This document shows positions 8,003 through 18,205 of a DNA stretch of 64,000 nucleotides, in pieces. The stretch comes from Candidatus Epulonipiscium sp. (GTDB lineage Bacteria > Bacillota > Clostridia > Lachnospirales > Defluviitaleaceae). The stretch covers positions 21,181 to 85,180 of the forward strand of contig JAAYQR010000017.1 of NCBI GenBank assembly GCA_012519205.1. Direction: 5' to 3'. Below the pieces are notes generated by a model. It did no database searches and was not told where the DNA came from. It saw only the letters and a program-made list of their open reading frames with translations. Each line of letters begins with the position of its first letter. The first letter of the stretch is position 1. The position numbers and the translations under genes were made by a program.

Positions 8003-9328
8003 ATGCGTTTGCTTACATTTAAAAGGGGCGTCCATCCTCCCCATGGGAAGCATTTTACGGAAAACAAACCTATAGAATATCTTCTTCCTAAGGGAAATTT
8101 GGTGTTTCCTATGATTCAACATATAGGTGCACCCTGTGAGCCTCTAGTTAAAAAAGGGGATAGGGTCTTGGTAGGACAAAAAATAGGGGGAGCTACGGCC
8201 TTTGTTTCATCGCCGATTCATAGTTCAGTATCGGGTACCGTTAAAGATGTTACTCCAATGCCTCATCCTAATGGAAATAAAGTATTATCGGTTATAGTAG
8301 AAAACGATGGCTTGTATGAAGAACATGAATCCATCGGTCCTAGGGGAGATTATAAAAATTTCACAAAGGAACAAATCCTTGAGATTATCAAAGAATCAGG
8401 TATTGTAGGTATGGGTGGGGCGGGGTTTCCTACCCACATTAAATTATCTCCACCACCAGAAAAACATATAGATGCTATTATTATTAACGGTGCAGAATGC
8501 GAGCCCTATCTAACTTCAGATCATAGGGTTATGCTAGAGGAGACTGATAGAGTAATAGAAGGTTTAAAAATCATTCTGCAGCTTTTTCCTGGAGCCAAGG
8601 GATATATTGGAATAGAAAATAATAAGATGGACGCAGTAAAAGCCCTTACAAAGGCAGCTCAAGGAATAGGAAATATAGAGATAAAACTCCTTAAAACCAA
8701 GTACCCACAGGGGGCAGAGAAACAAATAATATATGCTATTACAGGAAGAGAGGTACCCTCTGGGGGATTGCCGGCAGATGTTGGATGTATCGTTCATAAT
8801 ATAGATACCACCGTGGCAATCCAAAGGGCAATTGTCCGTGGGCGTCCTTTGATGAGAAGGATTGTAACTGTAACTGGAAAAGCTATAAAGGAACCTAAAA
8901 ATTTCAAGGTTAGGATAGGGACTACATATAGGGAGCTTATAGAGGCAGCCGGTGATTTTTCCTTAGAACCTGTAAAGATAATATCTGGAGGTCCTATGAT
9001 GGGATTAGCCCTCTCTTCATTGGATGTTCCGATAGTAAAAGGCTCTTCTGCGATTTTATGCTTATCCAAGGAAGAGGCTGAACTACCAGAAGAGCAAAAT
9101 TGCATTCGGTGTGGTAAATGTATATCCGTTTGTCCAATCAATCTAATGCCTTTACTCCTCAATCAATATGCTTTAAATCATGAATATGATAAGTTTGAAA
9201 AAATACATGGAATGGATTGTATGGAATGTGGGACTTGTACTTTTGCATGTCCTTCCAAAAGGCATTTGGTTCAATCGGTTCGTACAGCAAAAAGAGAGAT
9301 ATTAAATAATAGGAGAAAAAACGCATAA
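8003..9328 (+). CDS. rnfC: Rnf complex subunit C (NADH-side electron entry)
   Basis: This 441-residue peripheral subunit of the ferredoxin:NAD+ oxidoreductase contains the NADH/FMN-binding core (MGGAGFPTHIKL near residue 137, NGAECEPY near 163). Near the C-terminus it has two 4Fe-4S motifs, CIRCGKCISVCP and CMECGTCTFACP. It is the first gene of rnfCDGEAB, the order known from clostridia and acetogens. GGGGGA precedes the ATG. Rnf moves electrons from reduced ferredoxin to NAD+ and pumps Na+ or H+ across the cell membrane. Confidence 0.95.
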   Translation: MRLLTFKRGVHPPHGKHFTENKPIEYLLPKGNLVFPMIQHIGAPCEPLVKKGDRVLVGQKIGGATAFVSSPIHSSVSGTVKDVTPMPHPNGNKVLSVIVENDGLYEEHESIGPRGDYKNFTKEQILEIIKESGIVGMGGAGFPTHIKLSPPPEKHIDAIIINGAECEPYLTSDHRVMLEETDRVIEGLKIILQLFPGAKGYIGIENNKMDAVKALTKAAQGIGNIEIKLLKTKYPQGAEKQIIYAITGREVPSGGLPADVGCIVHNIDTTVAIQRAIVRGRPLMRRIVTVTGKAIKEPKNFKVRIGTTYRELIEAAGDFSLEPVKIISGGPMMGLALSSLDVPIVKGSSAILCLSKEEAELPEEQNCIRCGKCISVCPINLMPLLLNQYALNHEYDKFEKIHGMDCMECGTCTFACPSKRHLVQSVRTAKREILNNRRKNA

Positions 9329-9341
9329 AGGGGGAGATTTA

Positions 9342-10271
9342 ATGTCTATGGACGTATATACAGTATCCTCATCTCCTCACATTTCCTCTAAAAATTCTAT
9401 AAAGAGTATAATGAGGGATGTTTTAATTGCATTACTTCCTGGGGCAATGATGGGGATTTGGTTTTTTAAACTAGGAGCTTTTATTACTATTGTTTTATCA
9501 ATAGCATCTTGTGTTGGAGTAGAAGCCCTATGGCAAAAGCTCACAAAACAAAAAATTACAATAAATGATTATAGTGCGGCAGTTACAGGATTACTCCTTG
9601 CAATGAACCTGCCTCCTACAGTTCCTTTTTGGATACCTATTATAGGGGGAACCTTTGCTATTATCATTGCAAAGCAGCTATTTGGTGGATTAGGTCAAAA
9701 CTTTATTAATCCCGCCCTAGCAGCAAGGGCATTTTTACTTACTTCTTGGGCAGGACATATGACAAACTGGACTATAGACGGAATAAGCACAGCTACTCCT
9801 TTAGGGATTTTAAAAGAAGGGGGGGCACTACCGCCCATAATAGATGTAATTATAGGCCATGTTGGAGGGTCTATTGGAGAAACCTCGGCTATTGCTCTTT
9901 TGATTGGAGCAGGATATTTGCTTTACAAAAAGGTGATTTCCATAAGGATTCCAGCAACCTTCATTGGAACCGTACTTATACTTACATTTATTTTGGGTAG
10001 AGATGCAATGTTTGACCCCAATGCCGTATACGAAATTCTTACGGGGGGGCTTATCCTAGGAGCATTTTTTATGGCTACGGATTATTCATCTTCTCCTGTT
10101 ACCCAAAGAGGACAATATATAATGGGAATAGGTTGTGGAATCATTACAACAGTGATACGTCTTTATGGAGGATATCCGGAAGGGGTGTCCTATGCAATAC
10201 TTATTATGAATTTAGCTGTTCCGCTTATTGATAAATATACAATGCCTCGAGTTTTTGGGGAGGTGAAATAA
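9342..10271 (+). CDS. rnfD: Rnf complex subunit D (membrane flavoprotein)
   Basis: This 309-residue NqrB/RnfD-family membrane subunit has about eight to nine hydrophobic helices. The STATPLG motif (near residue 150) matches the site where FMN is linked through a phosphoester to threonine; GETSA follows. TDYSSSPVT is the conserved late loop. It is spaced 13 bases after rnfC, and its stop overlaps the rnfG start by one base, showing tight co-translation. Confidence 0.94.
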   Translation: MSMDVYTVSSSPHISSKNSIKSIMRDVLIALLPGAMMGIWFFKLGAFITIVLSIASCVGVEALWQKLTKQKITINDYSAAVTGLLLAMNLPPTVPFWIPIIGGTFAIIIAKQLFGGLGQNFINPALAARAFLLTSWAGHMTNWTIDGISTATPLGILKEGGALPPIIDVIIGHVGGSIGETSAIALLIGAGYLLYKKVISIRIPATFIGTVLILTFILGRDAMFDPNAVYEILTGGLILGAFFMATDYSSSPVTQRGQYIMGIGCGIITTVIRLYGGYPEGVSYAILIMNLAVPLIDKYTMPRVFGEVK

Positions 10272-10855
10272 TGAAAGAGATAATGAAGCTTGGATTAATA
10301 TTATTTGCTATTACAGCTTTTTCTGCTATGCTTCTTGGTTTCGCCCATGAAATTACTAAAGAACCTATAGAAAATCAGGTCCGCCTTGCTAGAGAAAAAG
10401 CTATGAATGAAACTCTCTCCCAGGCAGATAGATTTGAAGAAGTGATGGTTGAATTGCCCAAGGGCTCCAAAATTTCAGAAATTAATGCGGGATATAAGGG
10501 GGATTTATTAGAGGGTTTTGTAGTAAAGGTATCCCCAAAAGGTTTTGGAGGTCCTATTGAAATAATGGTAGGGGTTTCTAAGGACGGGATTGTGCAAGGA
10601 ATTAAAATGCTAAAACATTCGGAAACTCCAGGCTTAGGTGCTAATGCAGAGGATGATTCTTTTACCTCTCAATATAAGGATACATCTGGTGAACTTACAG
10701 TAACTAAGACGATACCTAATAAAGATAATGAAATACAAGCCCTTACGGGGGCAACTATCACATCAAGAGCTATTACAGATGGGGTAAATGAAGTCCTTAT
10801 ATTTCTGCAACACCATGGGGGAACGGATGAAGAAATAACTTTTGATTTTAATTAG
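10271..10855 (+). CDS. rnfG: Rnf complex subunit G (FMN-binding, extracytoplasmic)
   Basis: This 194-residue protein has one N-terminal membrane helix followed by an FMN-binding domain exposed outside the membrane. The flavinylation motif is LTGATITSRAI near residue 160, where the second threonine carries covalent FMN in characterised homologues. GFGGPIEIMVG and HSETPGLGANA are family hallmarks. Confidence 0.94.
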   Translation: MKEIMKLGLILFAITAFSAMLLGFAHEITKEPIENQVRLAREKAMNETLSQADRFEEVMVELPKGSKISEINAGYKGDLLEGFVVKVSPKGFGGPIEIMVGVSKDGIVQGIKMLKHSETPGLGANAEDDSFTSQYKDTSGELTVTKTIPNKDNEIQALTGATITSRAITDGVNEVLIFLQHHGGTDEEITFDFN

Positions 10856-10866
10856 GGGGAATAAAG

Positions 10867-11472
10867 TTGAAAAAGTTAGTAGAAAGAATTACAAATGGAA
10901 TTATAGTGGAGAATCCGACATTTGTTCAAGTAATCGGAATGTGTCCTACCTTAGCTGTTACAACAGGAGCAAAAAATGGCATAGGGATGGGACTAGCTAC
11001 CACTGCTGTATTGGTCGGTTCCAATTTATTTATATCATTATTGCGCAAATTTATACCATCTAAAATTCGAATACCTGCATACGTTGTAATCATTGCCAGT
11101 TTGGTAACCCTCGTAGAATTCATCCTACAGGCATTTGTACGTAGTTTGTATAGCCAATTAGGCTTGTTTATTCCCTTGATTGTAGTGAATTGTATCATTT
11201 TAGCTAGGGCAGAAGCTTATGCATCTAAAAACAAACTATTGCCATCCATAGCAGATGGATTAGGAATGGGATTGGGATTTACCCTTGCTTTAGCTATCTT
11301 AGGCTCCGTCAGGGAGATTTTAGGGGCAGGAAAAATATTTGATTTTCCTATTATGCCGTCATCGTATCAACCGGCGGTGATTATGATTTTGGCTCCTGGT
11401 GCATTTTTTACTTTAGGCATCCTTATGGCCACTTTAAATCATTTTAGGAATAAAAAGGTAAAGGATGCATAG
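10867..11472 (+). CDS. rnfE: Rnf complex subunit E (integral membrane)
   Basis: This 201-residue subunit has six predicted membrane helices and belongs to the RnfA/RnfE/NqrD/NqrE family. [17 protein letters not shown] near the N-terminus carries the cysteine of the membrane iron-sulfur site, and a second conserved [10 protein letters not shown] segment lies near residue 110. The start is TTG at 10867, supported by AGGGGG 7 bases upstream. Confidence 0.94.
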   Translation: MKKLVERITNGIIVENPTFVQVIGMCPTLAVTTGAKNGIGMGLATTAVLVGSNLFISLLRKFIPSKIRIPAYVVIIASLVTLVEFILQAFVRSLYSQLGLFIPLIVVNCIILARAEAYASKNKLLPSIADGLGMGLGFTLALAILGSVREILGAGKIFDFPIMPSSYQPAVIMILAPGAFFTLGILMATLNHFRNKKVKDA

Positions 11473-11483
11473 GAGGGGAACAA

Positions 11484-12056
11484 ATGAACTTATTTATTTT
11501 ATTTCTGAGTGCTATTTTAGTTAATAATTTCGTATTATCAAGGTTTTTGGGTATATGTCCGTTCCTTGGAGTGTCAAAAAAAGCAGAAACAGCTCTAGGA
11601 ATGGGTATAGCTGTAACCTTTGTAATGACCTTAGCTTCCATGTTTTCTTATATGGTGTATCACTGGATGCTGATTCCTTTGCAAATTGAATATTTATATA
11701 CTATAGCATTTATTTTAGTGATAGCTTCCCTAGTTCAATTTGTAGAGATGGTTATTCAAAAAACAAGCCCAACACTTTATCAGGCGTTGGGAGTGTACCT
11801 TCCCTTGATTACAACAAACTGTGCAGTTTTAGGGGTAGCAGTAATCAATATGAACGAAGGATACAATTTAATTGAAAGTATTATAAACGGTGTGGGGGCT
11901 GCCCTAGGATTCACCTTAGCTATTGTACTTTTCGCAGGAATAAGGGAAAGAATAGAAAACAATAAAATTTTAGCTGCATTCCAAGGGTTTCCCATAGCTC
12001 TTATCACAGCGGGACTAATGTCAATAGCATTTTTAGGTTTTCAGGGACTACTTTAA
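11484..12056 (+). CDS. rnfA: Rnf complex subunit A (integral membrane)
   Basis: This 190-residue protein is the paralogue of RnfE with inverted topology. [18 protein letters not shown] near the N-terminus and [12 protein letters not shown] near residue 110 contain the cysteines that hold the intramembrane iron-sulfur centre together with RnfE. AGGAGGGG precedes the ATG, 11 bases after rnfE. Confidence 0.95.
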   Translation: MNLFILFLSAILVNNFVLSRFLGICPFLGVSKKAETALGMGIAVTFVMTLASMFSYMVYHWMLIPLQIEYLYTIAFILVIASLVQFVEMVIQKTSPTLYQALGVYLPLITTNCAVLGVAVINMNEGYNLIESIINGVGAALGFTLAIVLFAGIRERIENNKILAAFQGFPIALITAGLMSIAFLGFQGLL

Positions 12057-12070
12057 TAAGGAGGGGAAAA

Positions 12071-12919
12071 ATGGATATAACAAATATTCTTTATCCTATT
12101 ATCAGTATAGGTGGGTTGGGAATAGTATTTGGGGCGGGACTTGGATTTGCTTCTAAAAAATTTGCCGTGGAAGTTGATGAAAGGATTCCGCAAGTTCGCG
12201 ATTTACTCCCAGGAGCTAACTGTGGGGGCTGTGGTTTTGCCGGATGTGATGCCTTTGCAAAAGCAGTGGTGGGTGGAAGTGCTAATCCTGCTGCCTGCCC
12301 GGTTAATAATAGTGAATCTATAGAAAAAATTGCCTCCTATATGGGGCTTATGGTAGAGCAGACTGAAAGAAAAGTTGCCTTTGTAAAATGTAAGGGAACC
12401 TGTGATAAGGCTAAAGATAAATACGAATATCACGGAATTATGGATTGTAGGGATGCAGCCCTTGTTCCCGGGGGTGGTGCTAAGGCTTGTAGCTATGGCT
12501 GTCTCGGACTTGGAAGCTGTAAAAAGGTTTGTTCATTTGGAGCTATTAAAATTGAAAATGGAATTGCAGTAATTGACGAAGAAAAATGTACTGCCTGCGG
12601 GAAATGCGTAGATGCTTGTCCTAAAGCAATTATTGAATTGATACCGGTTAAAAATAAGGTAAGAGTAGTATGTAATTCACAGGATAAAGGTAAGGAAGCG
12701 AAGGAAAACTGTTCAGTGGGATGTATTGGATGCAGACTTTGTGTTAAAGCCTGTGAATATGATGCCATTGAGTTTCAAGACAATCTTGCCCATATAAAAT
12801 ATGATAAATGCACGGAATGTATGGCCTGCGTTAAGAAATGTCCTACAAAAGTCATCCTTGGAGAAGTGTTAGATGAAGGGATTTCTAATAAAGATAATTA
12901 TTCTACAGAGGCAATTTAA
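12071..12919 (+). CDS. rnfB: Rnf complex subunit B (ferredoxin-side iron-sulfur protein)
   Basis: This 282-residue subunit has one N-terminal membrane helix, then a 4Fe-4S domain (GANCGGCGFAGCDAF...CPV near residues 45-80). A cysteine-rich middle and three further ferredoxin-type motifs follow (CTACGKCVDACP, CIGCRLCVKACE, CTECMACVKKCP). It accepts electrons from reduced ferredoxin. It is the last gene of the operon and is followed by a terminator. Confidence 0.95.
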   Translation: MDITNILYPIISIGGLGIVFGAGLGFASKKFAVEVDERIPQVRDLLPGANCGGCGFAGCDAFAKAVVGGSANPAACPVNNSESIEKIASYMGLMVEQTERKVAFVKCKGTCDKAKDKYEYHGIMDCRDAALVPGGGAKACSYGCLGLGSCKKVCSFGAIKIENGIAVIDEEKCTACGKCVDACPKAIIELIPVKNKVRVVCNSQDKGKEAKENCSVGCIGCRLCVKACEYDAIEFQDNLAHIKYDKCTECMACVKKCPTKVILGEVLDEGISNKDNYSTEAI

Positions 12920-12982
12920 TATAGGTATGGATAGAACCCTGTTCTAAATTAAAAAATAAAATTAAATGGTATATCTTATATA

Positions 12983-13018
12983 AAAAAAATGCACAATTTG
13001 CTTTGGTGCATTTTTTTA
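12983..13018 (+). terminator. Terminator of the rnf operon
   Basis: AAAAATGCAC and GTGCATTTTT pair around a short loop and end in a run of seven T, about 65 bases after the rnfB stop. Confidence 0.75.
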
Positions 13019-13078
13019 TGAAAAGATTAATAAGTTGTGTTAAAATATAGGACAAATACAATTTGAGGAGGGTATCTA

Positions 13079-13339
13079 GTGAATGGAACAAGGGGAAAGA
13101 ATAATTGGGCACTTTTTTTATTTTTGTTAGGAGGAATTGTTATAGGAGGTTTTATCGGTCATTATATTGGACAGATTCCCTATATGGAATGGATTAGATA
13201 TGGTAAAGAATTTGGATTTCAAAACCCTTTGGTTTTAGATTTGGAATTATTATATATTGAATTCAGCATCAAAATACAAATTACTATAGGAAGTATAATA
13301 GGAATTATAGGGGCTATACTTATATATAGGAAAATATAG
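13079..13339 (+). CDS. DUF4321 small membrane protein
   Basis: This 86-residue protein has two hydrophobic helices (about 10-30 and 65-84) and a glycine-rich first helix (GGIVIGGFIGHYIG). The pattern matches DUF4321, a family of unknown function often found before maf-radC-mreB in clostridia. It starts with GTG at 13079, 6 bases after GAGGAGGG. It probably begins the DUF4321-maf-radC transcript. Confidence 0.75.
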   Translation: MNGTRGKNNWALFLFLLGGIVIGGFIGHYIGQIPYMEWIRYGKEFGFQNPLVLDLELLYIEFSIKIQITIGSIIGIIGAILIYRKI

Positions 13340-13370
13340 CAAATTACTAATTGCATTAGGCGGTGTATGT

Positions 13371-13982
13371 ATGGACAAGATTATTTTAGCCTCAAGTTCT
13401 CCAAGGAGAAGGATGCTTCTTAGACAAATAGGAATCCCTTTTGATATTATCGTTGGCAGTGCCGAAGAAAAGATGGAACCCTCTACCCTGCCATGGGACT
13501 TGGTGATTGAATTATCCAGACAAAAGGCAGAAGATGTAGCTAGAGGTTTGGGAAAAGGTTATTTAGTCATAGGGGCAGATACCATTGTGGTTCATAGGAA
13601 CAAGATTCTTGGAAAACCTAAAGACATGGACGATGCATATTCTATGATTTCTGTTCTTCAGGGGGATATGCATGAAGTGTATACAGGTATTACCCTAATT
13701 AAAACCTCAGACAATATCATAAAATCTGGCTTCGAAAAAACGGAAGTACATATGAGGGAGTTATCACCAGAGATTATAAATGCTTATATAGATACTAAGG
13801 AACCTATGGATAAGGCAGGTTCCTATGGCATACAGGGGATAGGAACCCTACTTATAGATAAAATACATGGGGATTATAATAATGTAGTGGGTCTTCCTTT
13901 AAAGCTGCTTGCTGCATTATTAGGAGAAATAGACATTGAACTATTTAATTATATTACTTTTAAAAGTCAGGAGTGTGAGTAA
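13371..13982 (+). CDS. maf: Maf-family nucleoside triphosphate pyrophosphatase
   Basis: This 203-residue enzyme opens with the Maf signature LASSSPRRRMLLRQIG. It also carries GADTIVV (near residue 70) and DKAGSYGIQG (near residue 150). Family members hydrolyse dTTP/UTP or modified nucleotides to monophosphates and influence septum formation. Its stop overlaps the radC start, so the two are translated together. Subclass (dTTP/UTP versus m7GTP) is not resolved here. Confidence 0.93.
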   Translation: MDKIILASSSPRRRMLLRQIGIPFDIIVGSAEEKMEPSTLPWDLVIELSRQKAEDVARGLGKGYLVIGADTIVVHRNKILGKPKDMDDAYSMISVLQGDMHEVYTGITLIKTSDNIIKSGFEKTEVHMRELSPEIINAYIDTKEPMDKAGSYGIQGIGTLLIDKIHGDYNNVVGLPLKLLAALLGEIDIELFNYITFKSQECE

Positions 13983-14686
13983 TGACCACTATAAATTGCT
14001 CCCATATGTCTATGAAGGAACTCCCAGAACTGGAAAGACCCTATGAAAAGTTAGAACATTTCGGACCACAGGTCCTATCTGAGGCAGAATTATTAGCAAT
14101 AGTTTTTAGAACTGGTGCAAGAAATGTAAGGGTGGTGGAATTAGCACAAAGATTACTAGCTTTGGAAAAAGAAGAAGGATTATATGGATTGTACCAATAC
14201 TCTCTTGATGAATTAATGAGTATAAATGGGATTGGAAGGGTTAAAGCAATCCAAATAAAAGCAGTCCTAGAATTATCTAAAAGAATATCCAAACATCAAA
14301 ACTTATTAAAGCATAGGATTAATTCTCCAAGTAGTATTGCATCCGTTTATATGGAAGAAATGAGATATCTAAAACAGGAGCATTTTAAGATAGCACTTTT
14401 AGATACAAAAAACCAGATTGTTTCAGATAGAGACATTACTAAAGGAAGTATTAATTCTTCCATAGTTCACCCAAGGGAAGTATTCAAATATGCAATCAAA
14501 AAAAGTGCCACAGCAATTATAATGCTGCACAATCATCCCAGTGGAGACCCTTCTCCAAGTAAAGAAGATATACAAGTAACTAAAAGAATGATAGAATGTG
14601 GAGAATTAATCGGTATTCATATACTAGATCACATTATAATAGGTGATGGAAGTTATATAAGCTTAAAAGAACGAGGTATCATATGA
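13982..14686 (+). CDS. radC: RadC-family JAB1/MPN metal-binding protein
   Basis: This 234-residue protein has an N-terminal helix-hairpin-helix (SINGIGRVKAIQIKAVLEL) and the C-terminal JAMM motif HNHPSGDPSPSKED that binds zinc. Despite the name, a role in DNA repair is not established for the family. Length is normal. Position directly upstream of mreB is conserved in Firmicutes. Confidence 0.93.
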   Translation: MTTINCSHMSMKELPELERPYEKLEHFGPQVLSEAELLAIVFRTGARNVRVVELAQRLLALEKEEGLYGLYQYSLDELMSINGIGRVKAIQIKAVLELSKRISKHQNLLKHRINSPSSIASVYMEEMRYLKQEHFKIALLDTKNQIVSDRDITKGSINSSIVHPREVFKYAIKKSATAIIMLHNHPSGDPSPSKEDIQVTKRMIECGELIGIHILDHIIIGDGSYISLKERGII

Positions 14687-14693
14687 AAGCCCT

Positions 14694-14729
14694 AGGACTA
14701 AAACCTTATTTAGAGTTATAGTCCTTTTT
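14694..14729 (+). terminator. Probable terminator after radC
   Basis: AGGACTA and TAGTCCT pair across a long internal segment and are followed by a T-run, just past the radC stop. The loop is longer than usual, so confidence is moderate. Confidence 0.5.
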
Positions 14730-14742
14730 ATATAGATTTTTG

Positions 14743-14771
14743 TTGAAAAAAACAATAAAAAAGGGTATGAT
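14743..14771 (+). promoter_or_regulatory. Probable promoter of the mreB operon
   Basis: TTGAAA at 14743-14748 and TATGAT at 14766-14771 are 17 bases apart. The leader to mreB would be about 170 bases. I found no recognised regulatory RNA within it. Confidence 0.55.
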
Positions 14772-14945
14772 GTTACTAGTGTTTACATACAAAAAAATCA
14801 AACTTATAAAGAATTTACTTATATTTTAATGGATTACATAAATATGGGCTATACTATATAGAAGTTAGAAGTTTTAAATACTTAAGGCAAACTTCGGTGG
14901 GGATAATCGTATATAATCTAGAATAGTTATTTGGGAGGAAAAATT

Positions 14946-15965
14946 ATGTTTTTTTCAAGAGACATGGGCATAGATTTGGGAACTGCAAATACATTGGTAT
15001 TTTTAAAAGGTAAAGGAATTATCGTTAGTGAGCCATCAGTTGTTGCTGTTAACACGAGGACCAATGAGGTATTATCTGTAGGTGATGAGGCAAAACAGAT
15101 GATAGGAAGAACACCGGGGAGCATCGTAGCAACAAGACCTTTAAAAGATGGGGTTATAGCAGATTTTGCTACAACGGAAGCAATGCTTAAATATTTCATT
15201 CAAAAGGCATATAGAAGAGGACTTTTTACTTCCAAGCCACGGGTTATTGTTTGTGTTCCCTCAGGGGTTACAGCGGTGGAAATGAGAGCCGTTTATGAAG
15301 CTGCCAAGAACGCAGGTGCTAAGGAGGCCCATCTTATAGAAGAGCCAATGGCTGCTGCTATAGGTGCAGGTCTTCCAGTAGAAGAACCTACCGGAAGTAT
15401 GGTGGTTGATATTGGAGGGGGTACTAGTGAGGTAGCCATCATTTCCCTTGGCGGCATTGTGACTAGTAAGTCCCTAAGGGTAGCCGGGGATGAATTAGAC
15501 GAATATATCGTAAATTACATCAAAAAAGAGTACAACCTTATGATTGGAGAGAGGACAGCAGAAGAAATCAAGGTAACGATAGGCTCTGCTTTTCGGAAAC
15601 TTGAAGAAGAAAGTAAGGAAGTAAGGGGAAGGGATTTAGTGACAGGACTTCCTAAAACTATGAACATTACATCCACCGAAATCATGGATGCTATAAGAGA
15701 ACCTGTTAATGCCATTGTAGATGCCATAAAATATACTTTAGAAAAAACCCCACCGGAATTGGCAGCTGATATAATGGAGTCAGGCATAATGTTAACAGGA
15801 GGAGGGGCATTGTTATCGGGATTGGATAAGCTCATAACTGAGGAAACAGGTATGCCTGTTAACATAGCTTCTGAACCTTTAAATTGCGTTGCTTTGGGAA
15901 CAGGACTTGCCTTGGAGCATATAGAGACTCTAAGAAATGTATTAATATCTCCTAAAAAGATTTAA
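14946..15965 (+). CDS. mreB: Rod shape-determining actin homologue MreB
   Basis: This 339-residue bacterial actin binds ATP and guides the wall-elongation machinery along the inner membrane face. [10 protein letters not shown] (phosphate 1), [15 protein letters not shown] (phosphate 2) and MLTGGGALL (adenosine) are all present, and the length is typical. GGGAGG at 14932-14937 supports the ATG at 14946. It heads mreBCD-minCDE-rodA-mgsA. Confidence 0.96.
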   Translation: MFFSRDMGIDLGTANTLVFLKGKGIIVSEPSVVAVNTRTNEVLSVGDEAKQMIGRTPGSIVATRPLKDGVIADFATTEAMLKYFIQKAYRRGLFTSKPRVIVCVPSGVTAVEMRAVYEAAKNAGAKEAHLIEEPMAAAIGAGLPVEEPTGSMVVDIGGGTSEVAIISLGGIVTSKSLRVAGDELDEYIVNYIKKEYNLMIGERTAEEIKVTIGSAFRKLEEESKEVRGRDLVTGLPKTMNITSTEIMDAIREPVNAIVDAIKYTLEKTPPELAADIMESGIMLTGGGALLSGLDKLITEETGMPVNIASEPLNCVALGTGLALEHIETLRNVLISPKKI

Positions 15966-15994
15966 AAATAATTATTTGATAGGAGAGGTTTTTT

Positions 15995-16852
15995 TTGAAG
16001 CACTCATTTAAGATTCCTAATAAGTATTTACTTTTATTTTTAACTATTTTACTAGTTCTAGTACTGGTTGCTACCTTTGGGAAAAGAAATAATATTTCTT
16101 TTATCGAAAAAGGACTAGGTTATGTGGTCATTCCTGTTCAAAAGTCGTTCAGTAGTGTCGGGGACTGGGTAATAGATCAAATAGGCTTTGTTAAGAATAT
16201 AAAAGATTTAGAAAAACAAAATACCAAGCTTCTTAAAAAAGTAGATGAATTGTCCTATGAAAATAAAATATTGCAGCAGTATAAAGATGAAAATAATCGA
16301 TTAAGAAACTTGCTAAAGCTAGATAAAAAATATGCTGATTATCCGAAAATCGGGGCAGAAATAATCGGTAAGGATCCGGGAAATTGGTACAATGTTTTTT
16401 TAATTGATAAGGGCAGTAATCAGGGATTAGAAGTAGATATGGTAGTACTTTCCGGAAATGGATTGGCAGGTCATATTATTGAAACTGCGCCTAATTATTC
16501 TAAGGTTTTATCTGCTATTGACGATAGAAATGCGGTTAGCTCAAAAGTTTTAAGAACAGGGGATTTAGGGGTTGTTAAAGGAGATATAACCTTAATGAAC
16601 GATGGGCTTTGCAAGATGGAATATATCGATGCTGAGGCAGATATTATAAAGGGTGATGAAATTGTCACTTCAAATTTGAGTGATATATACCCTCCTGGTA
16701 TTATGATAGGAATTGTCAAAGAAATTGAAATAGAAAGCCATGGATTAACAAAATATGCATTAATTGAGCCTGTAGTGGATTTTCGACATTTGGAGGAAGT
16801 CTTGGTAATTAACAAAAAGTGGAATAAAAAAGATGGAGAATCAAAGGAGTAG
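15995..16852 (+). CDS. mreC: Rod shape-determining protein MreC
   Basis: This 285-residue protein has one membrane helix (about 12-30), a coiled coil (about 70-110, starting LEKQNTKLLKKVDELSYENK) and an extracytoplasmic beta domain. This is the standard MreC layout for linking MreB to wall synthases. The start is TTG at 15995 after a GGAGAGG site. Confidence 0.93.
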   Translation: MKHSFKIPNKYLLLFLTILLVLVLVATFGKRNNISFIEKGLGYVVIPVQKSFSSVGDWVIDQIGFVKNIKDLEKQNTKLLKKVDELSYENKILQQYKDENNRLRNLLKLDKKYADYPKIGAEIIGKDPGNWYNVFLIDKGSNQGLEVDMVVLSGNGLAGHIIETAPNYSKVLSAIDDRNAVSSKVLRTGDLGVVKGDITLMNDGLCKMEYIDAEADIIKGDEIVTSNLSDIYPPGIMIGIVKEIEIESHGLTKYALIEPVVDFRHLEEVLVINKKWNKKDGESKE

Positions 16853-16857
16853 TATAT

Positions 16858-17376
16858 GTGCGCCGAATATTTGCTATAAGTATCATTTTAATAATCACCA
16901 ATATATTGCAATCTACTTATTTTCAGGCCCTGAAAATAAGAGGTGTTATTCCTAATTTTTACATAATGATTATTGTTTCTTTTGCACTTCTTAGGGGAAG
17001 TAAAGAGGGGGCAATTGTAGGACTTTTTGCGGGATTATTGCAAGATGTATACTTTGGAACAGCTATTGGATTTTTTGCCTTAATTGGAATGTATATTGGA
17101 TATTTTTGTGGAAAGATAAATAAGGATTTCTATCCAGAAAGCTTTTTATTACCCCTTGTTTTAACTATCTTTAGTACTTTTTTTTATGATTTATCAGTCT
17201 ATGTATTTACTTATCTAGTGAGGGGGAAAATCAACTTTATATTTTTCTTTAATAATATTATGCTACCCGGTGTGGTATATACAGGAATTATCTCATTATT
17301 TGTATACCAAGGTATTTATTATTTAAATGAAAAACTAGAAATAAAAGAAAAAAAGTATCGAAAATTCTTTGGATAG
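16858..17376 (+). CDS. mreD: Rod shape-determining protein MreD
   Basis: This 172-residue integral membrane protein has five hydrophobic helices. GLFAGLLQDVYFGTAIGFFAL is a typical MreD core segment. It begins with GTG at 16858, 5 bases after mreC. In many Firmicutes a class B penicillin-binding protein gene follows; here minC follows directly. Confidence 0.9.
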   Translation: MRRIFAISIILIITNILQSTYFQALKIRGVIPNFYIMIIVSFALLRGSKEGAIVGLFAGLLQDVYFGTAIGFFALIGMYIGYFCGKINKDFYPESFLLPLVLTIFSTFFYDLSVYVFTYLVRGKINFIFFFNNIMLPGVVYTGIISLFVYQGIYYLNEKLEIKEKKYRKFFG

Positions 17377-17406
17377 GCATACTCGGGGCTAAAGGGGGAA
17401 TTAGGT

Positions 17407-18093
17407 ATGAATCATGAAAACTGTGTAATTTTCAAAGGGACAAAGGATGGATTGGTTATTTTATTAAGCCCTGATATAGATTTTGATATCTTAAAAAAAG
17501 TTCTAAGAAAGAAGACCGAGGAAGCAAAAAAATTCTTTAAGGATGCGAAGGTTAGTATTACCTTTAAGGGACGTATCTTAAATGAAGATGAAGAATATAA
17601 ATTATTACAAATTATTTCAGAAGAAACCCAATTGAACATAAGTTATATTCACGAGGAAAACATTGGTGCAAAGAAATCAGGGGATAGACCTGATGATTTC
17701 CCGCTAAATAGGATTGAAAATGGAAGAATGGAAGTAGATAAAACCCAATACTATAAGGGAACAATCCGCTCCGGACAGTCAATAGAATTTCCGGGAAGTG
17801 TGGTAGTCATTGGGGATGTGAATCCCGGCGGGGAAATAATTGCTAAAGGAAATATCATTATCCTAGGTTTCCTCAAAGGAATCGTTCATGCCGGTTGTGA
17901 TGGCAGTAGTAAAGCCTTTGTTGCTGCTTTAGGAATGAGACCTATGCAACTTCGAATAGGCGGTATAATTACAAGGGCTCCAGACCAAGAAGATTATAAG
18001 GAAGGCCTAAAACTATTTCCACAAATCGCCCATTTACATAATGAAAACATTTATATTGAACCAATAGATCATAAGCTCCTAGAAAACTTGTAA
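17407..18093 (+). CDS. minC: Septum site-determining protein MinC
   Basis: This 228-residue FtsZ inhibitor has an N-terminal domain (about 1-105) and the C-terminal beta-helix MinC_C domain (about 115-220, GDVNPGGEIIAKGNIIILGFLKG). It works with MinD at the membrane to keep Z-rings away from the poles. A GGGGGAA site precedes the ATG. Confidence 0.93.
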   Translation: MNHENCVIFKGTKDGLVILLSPDIDFDILKKVLRKKTEEAKKFFKDAKVSITFKGRILNEDEEYKLLQIISEETQLNISYIHEENIGAKKSGDRPDDFPLNRIENGRMEVDKTQYYKGTIRSGQSIEFPGSVVVIGDVNPGGEIIAKGNIIILGFLKGIVHAGCDGSSKAFVAALGMRPMQLRIGGIITRAPDQEDYKEGLKLFPQIAHLHNENIYIEPIDHKLLENL

Positions 18094-18124
18094 TAATTAA
18101 TAGTTTCATGATAAATTTTGTAGA

Positions 18125-18147
18125 AATAAAAATGATGCATTTTTATT
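18125..18147 (+). terminator. Weak hairpin between minC and minD
   Basis: AATAAAAATG and CATTTTTATT form a 10-bp AT-rich stem with a 3-base loop. It lies in the 112-base minC-minD gap and could attenuate transcription rather than end it. The stem contains almost no G-C pairs. Confidence 0.35.
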
Positions 18148-18205
18148 AAACTTCTGTTAGAATATGAATATATAGATTATGCTTTGCCAGCAAGGGGGAA
18201 ATTGC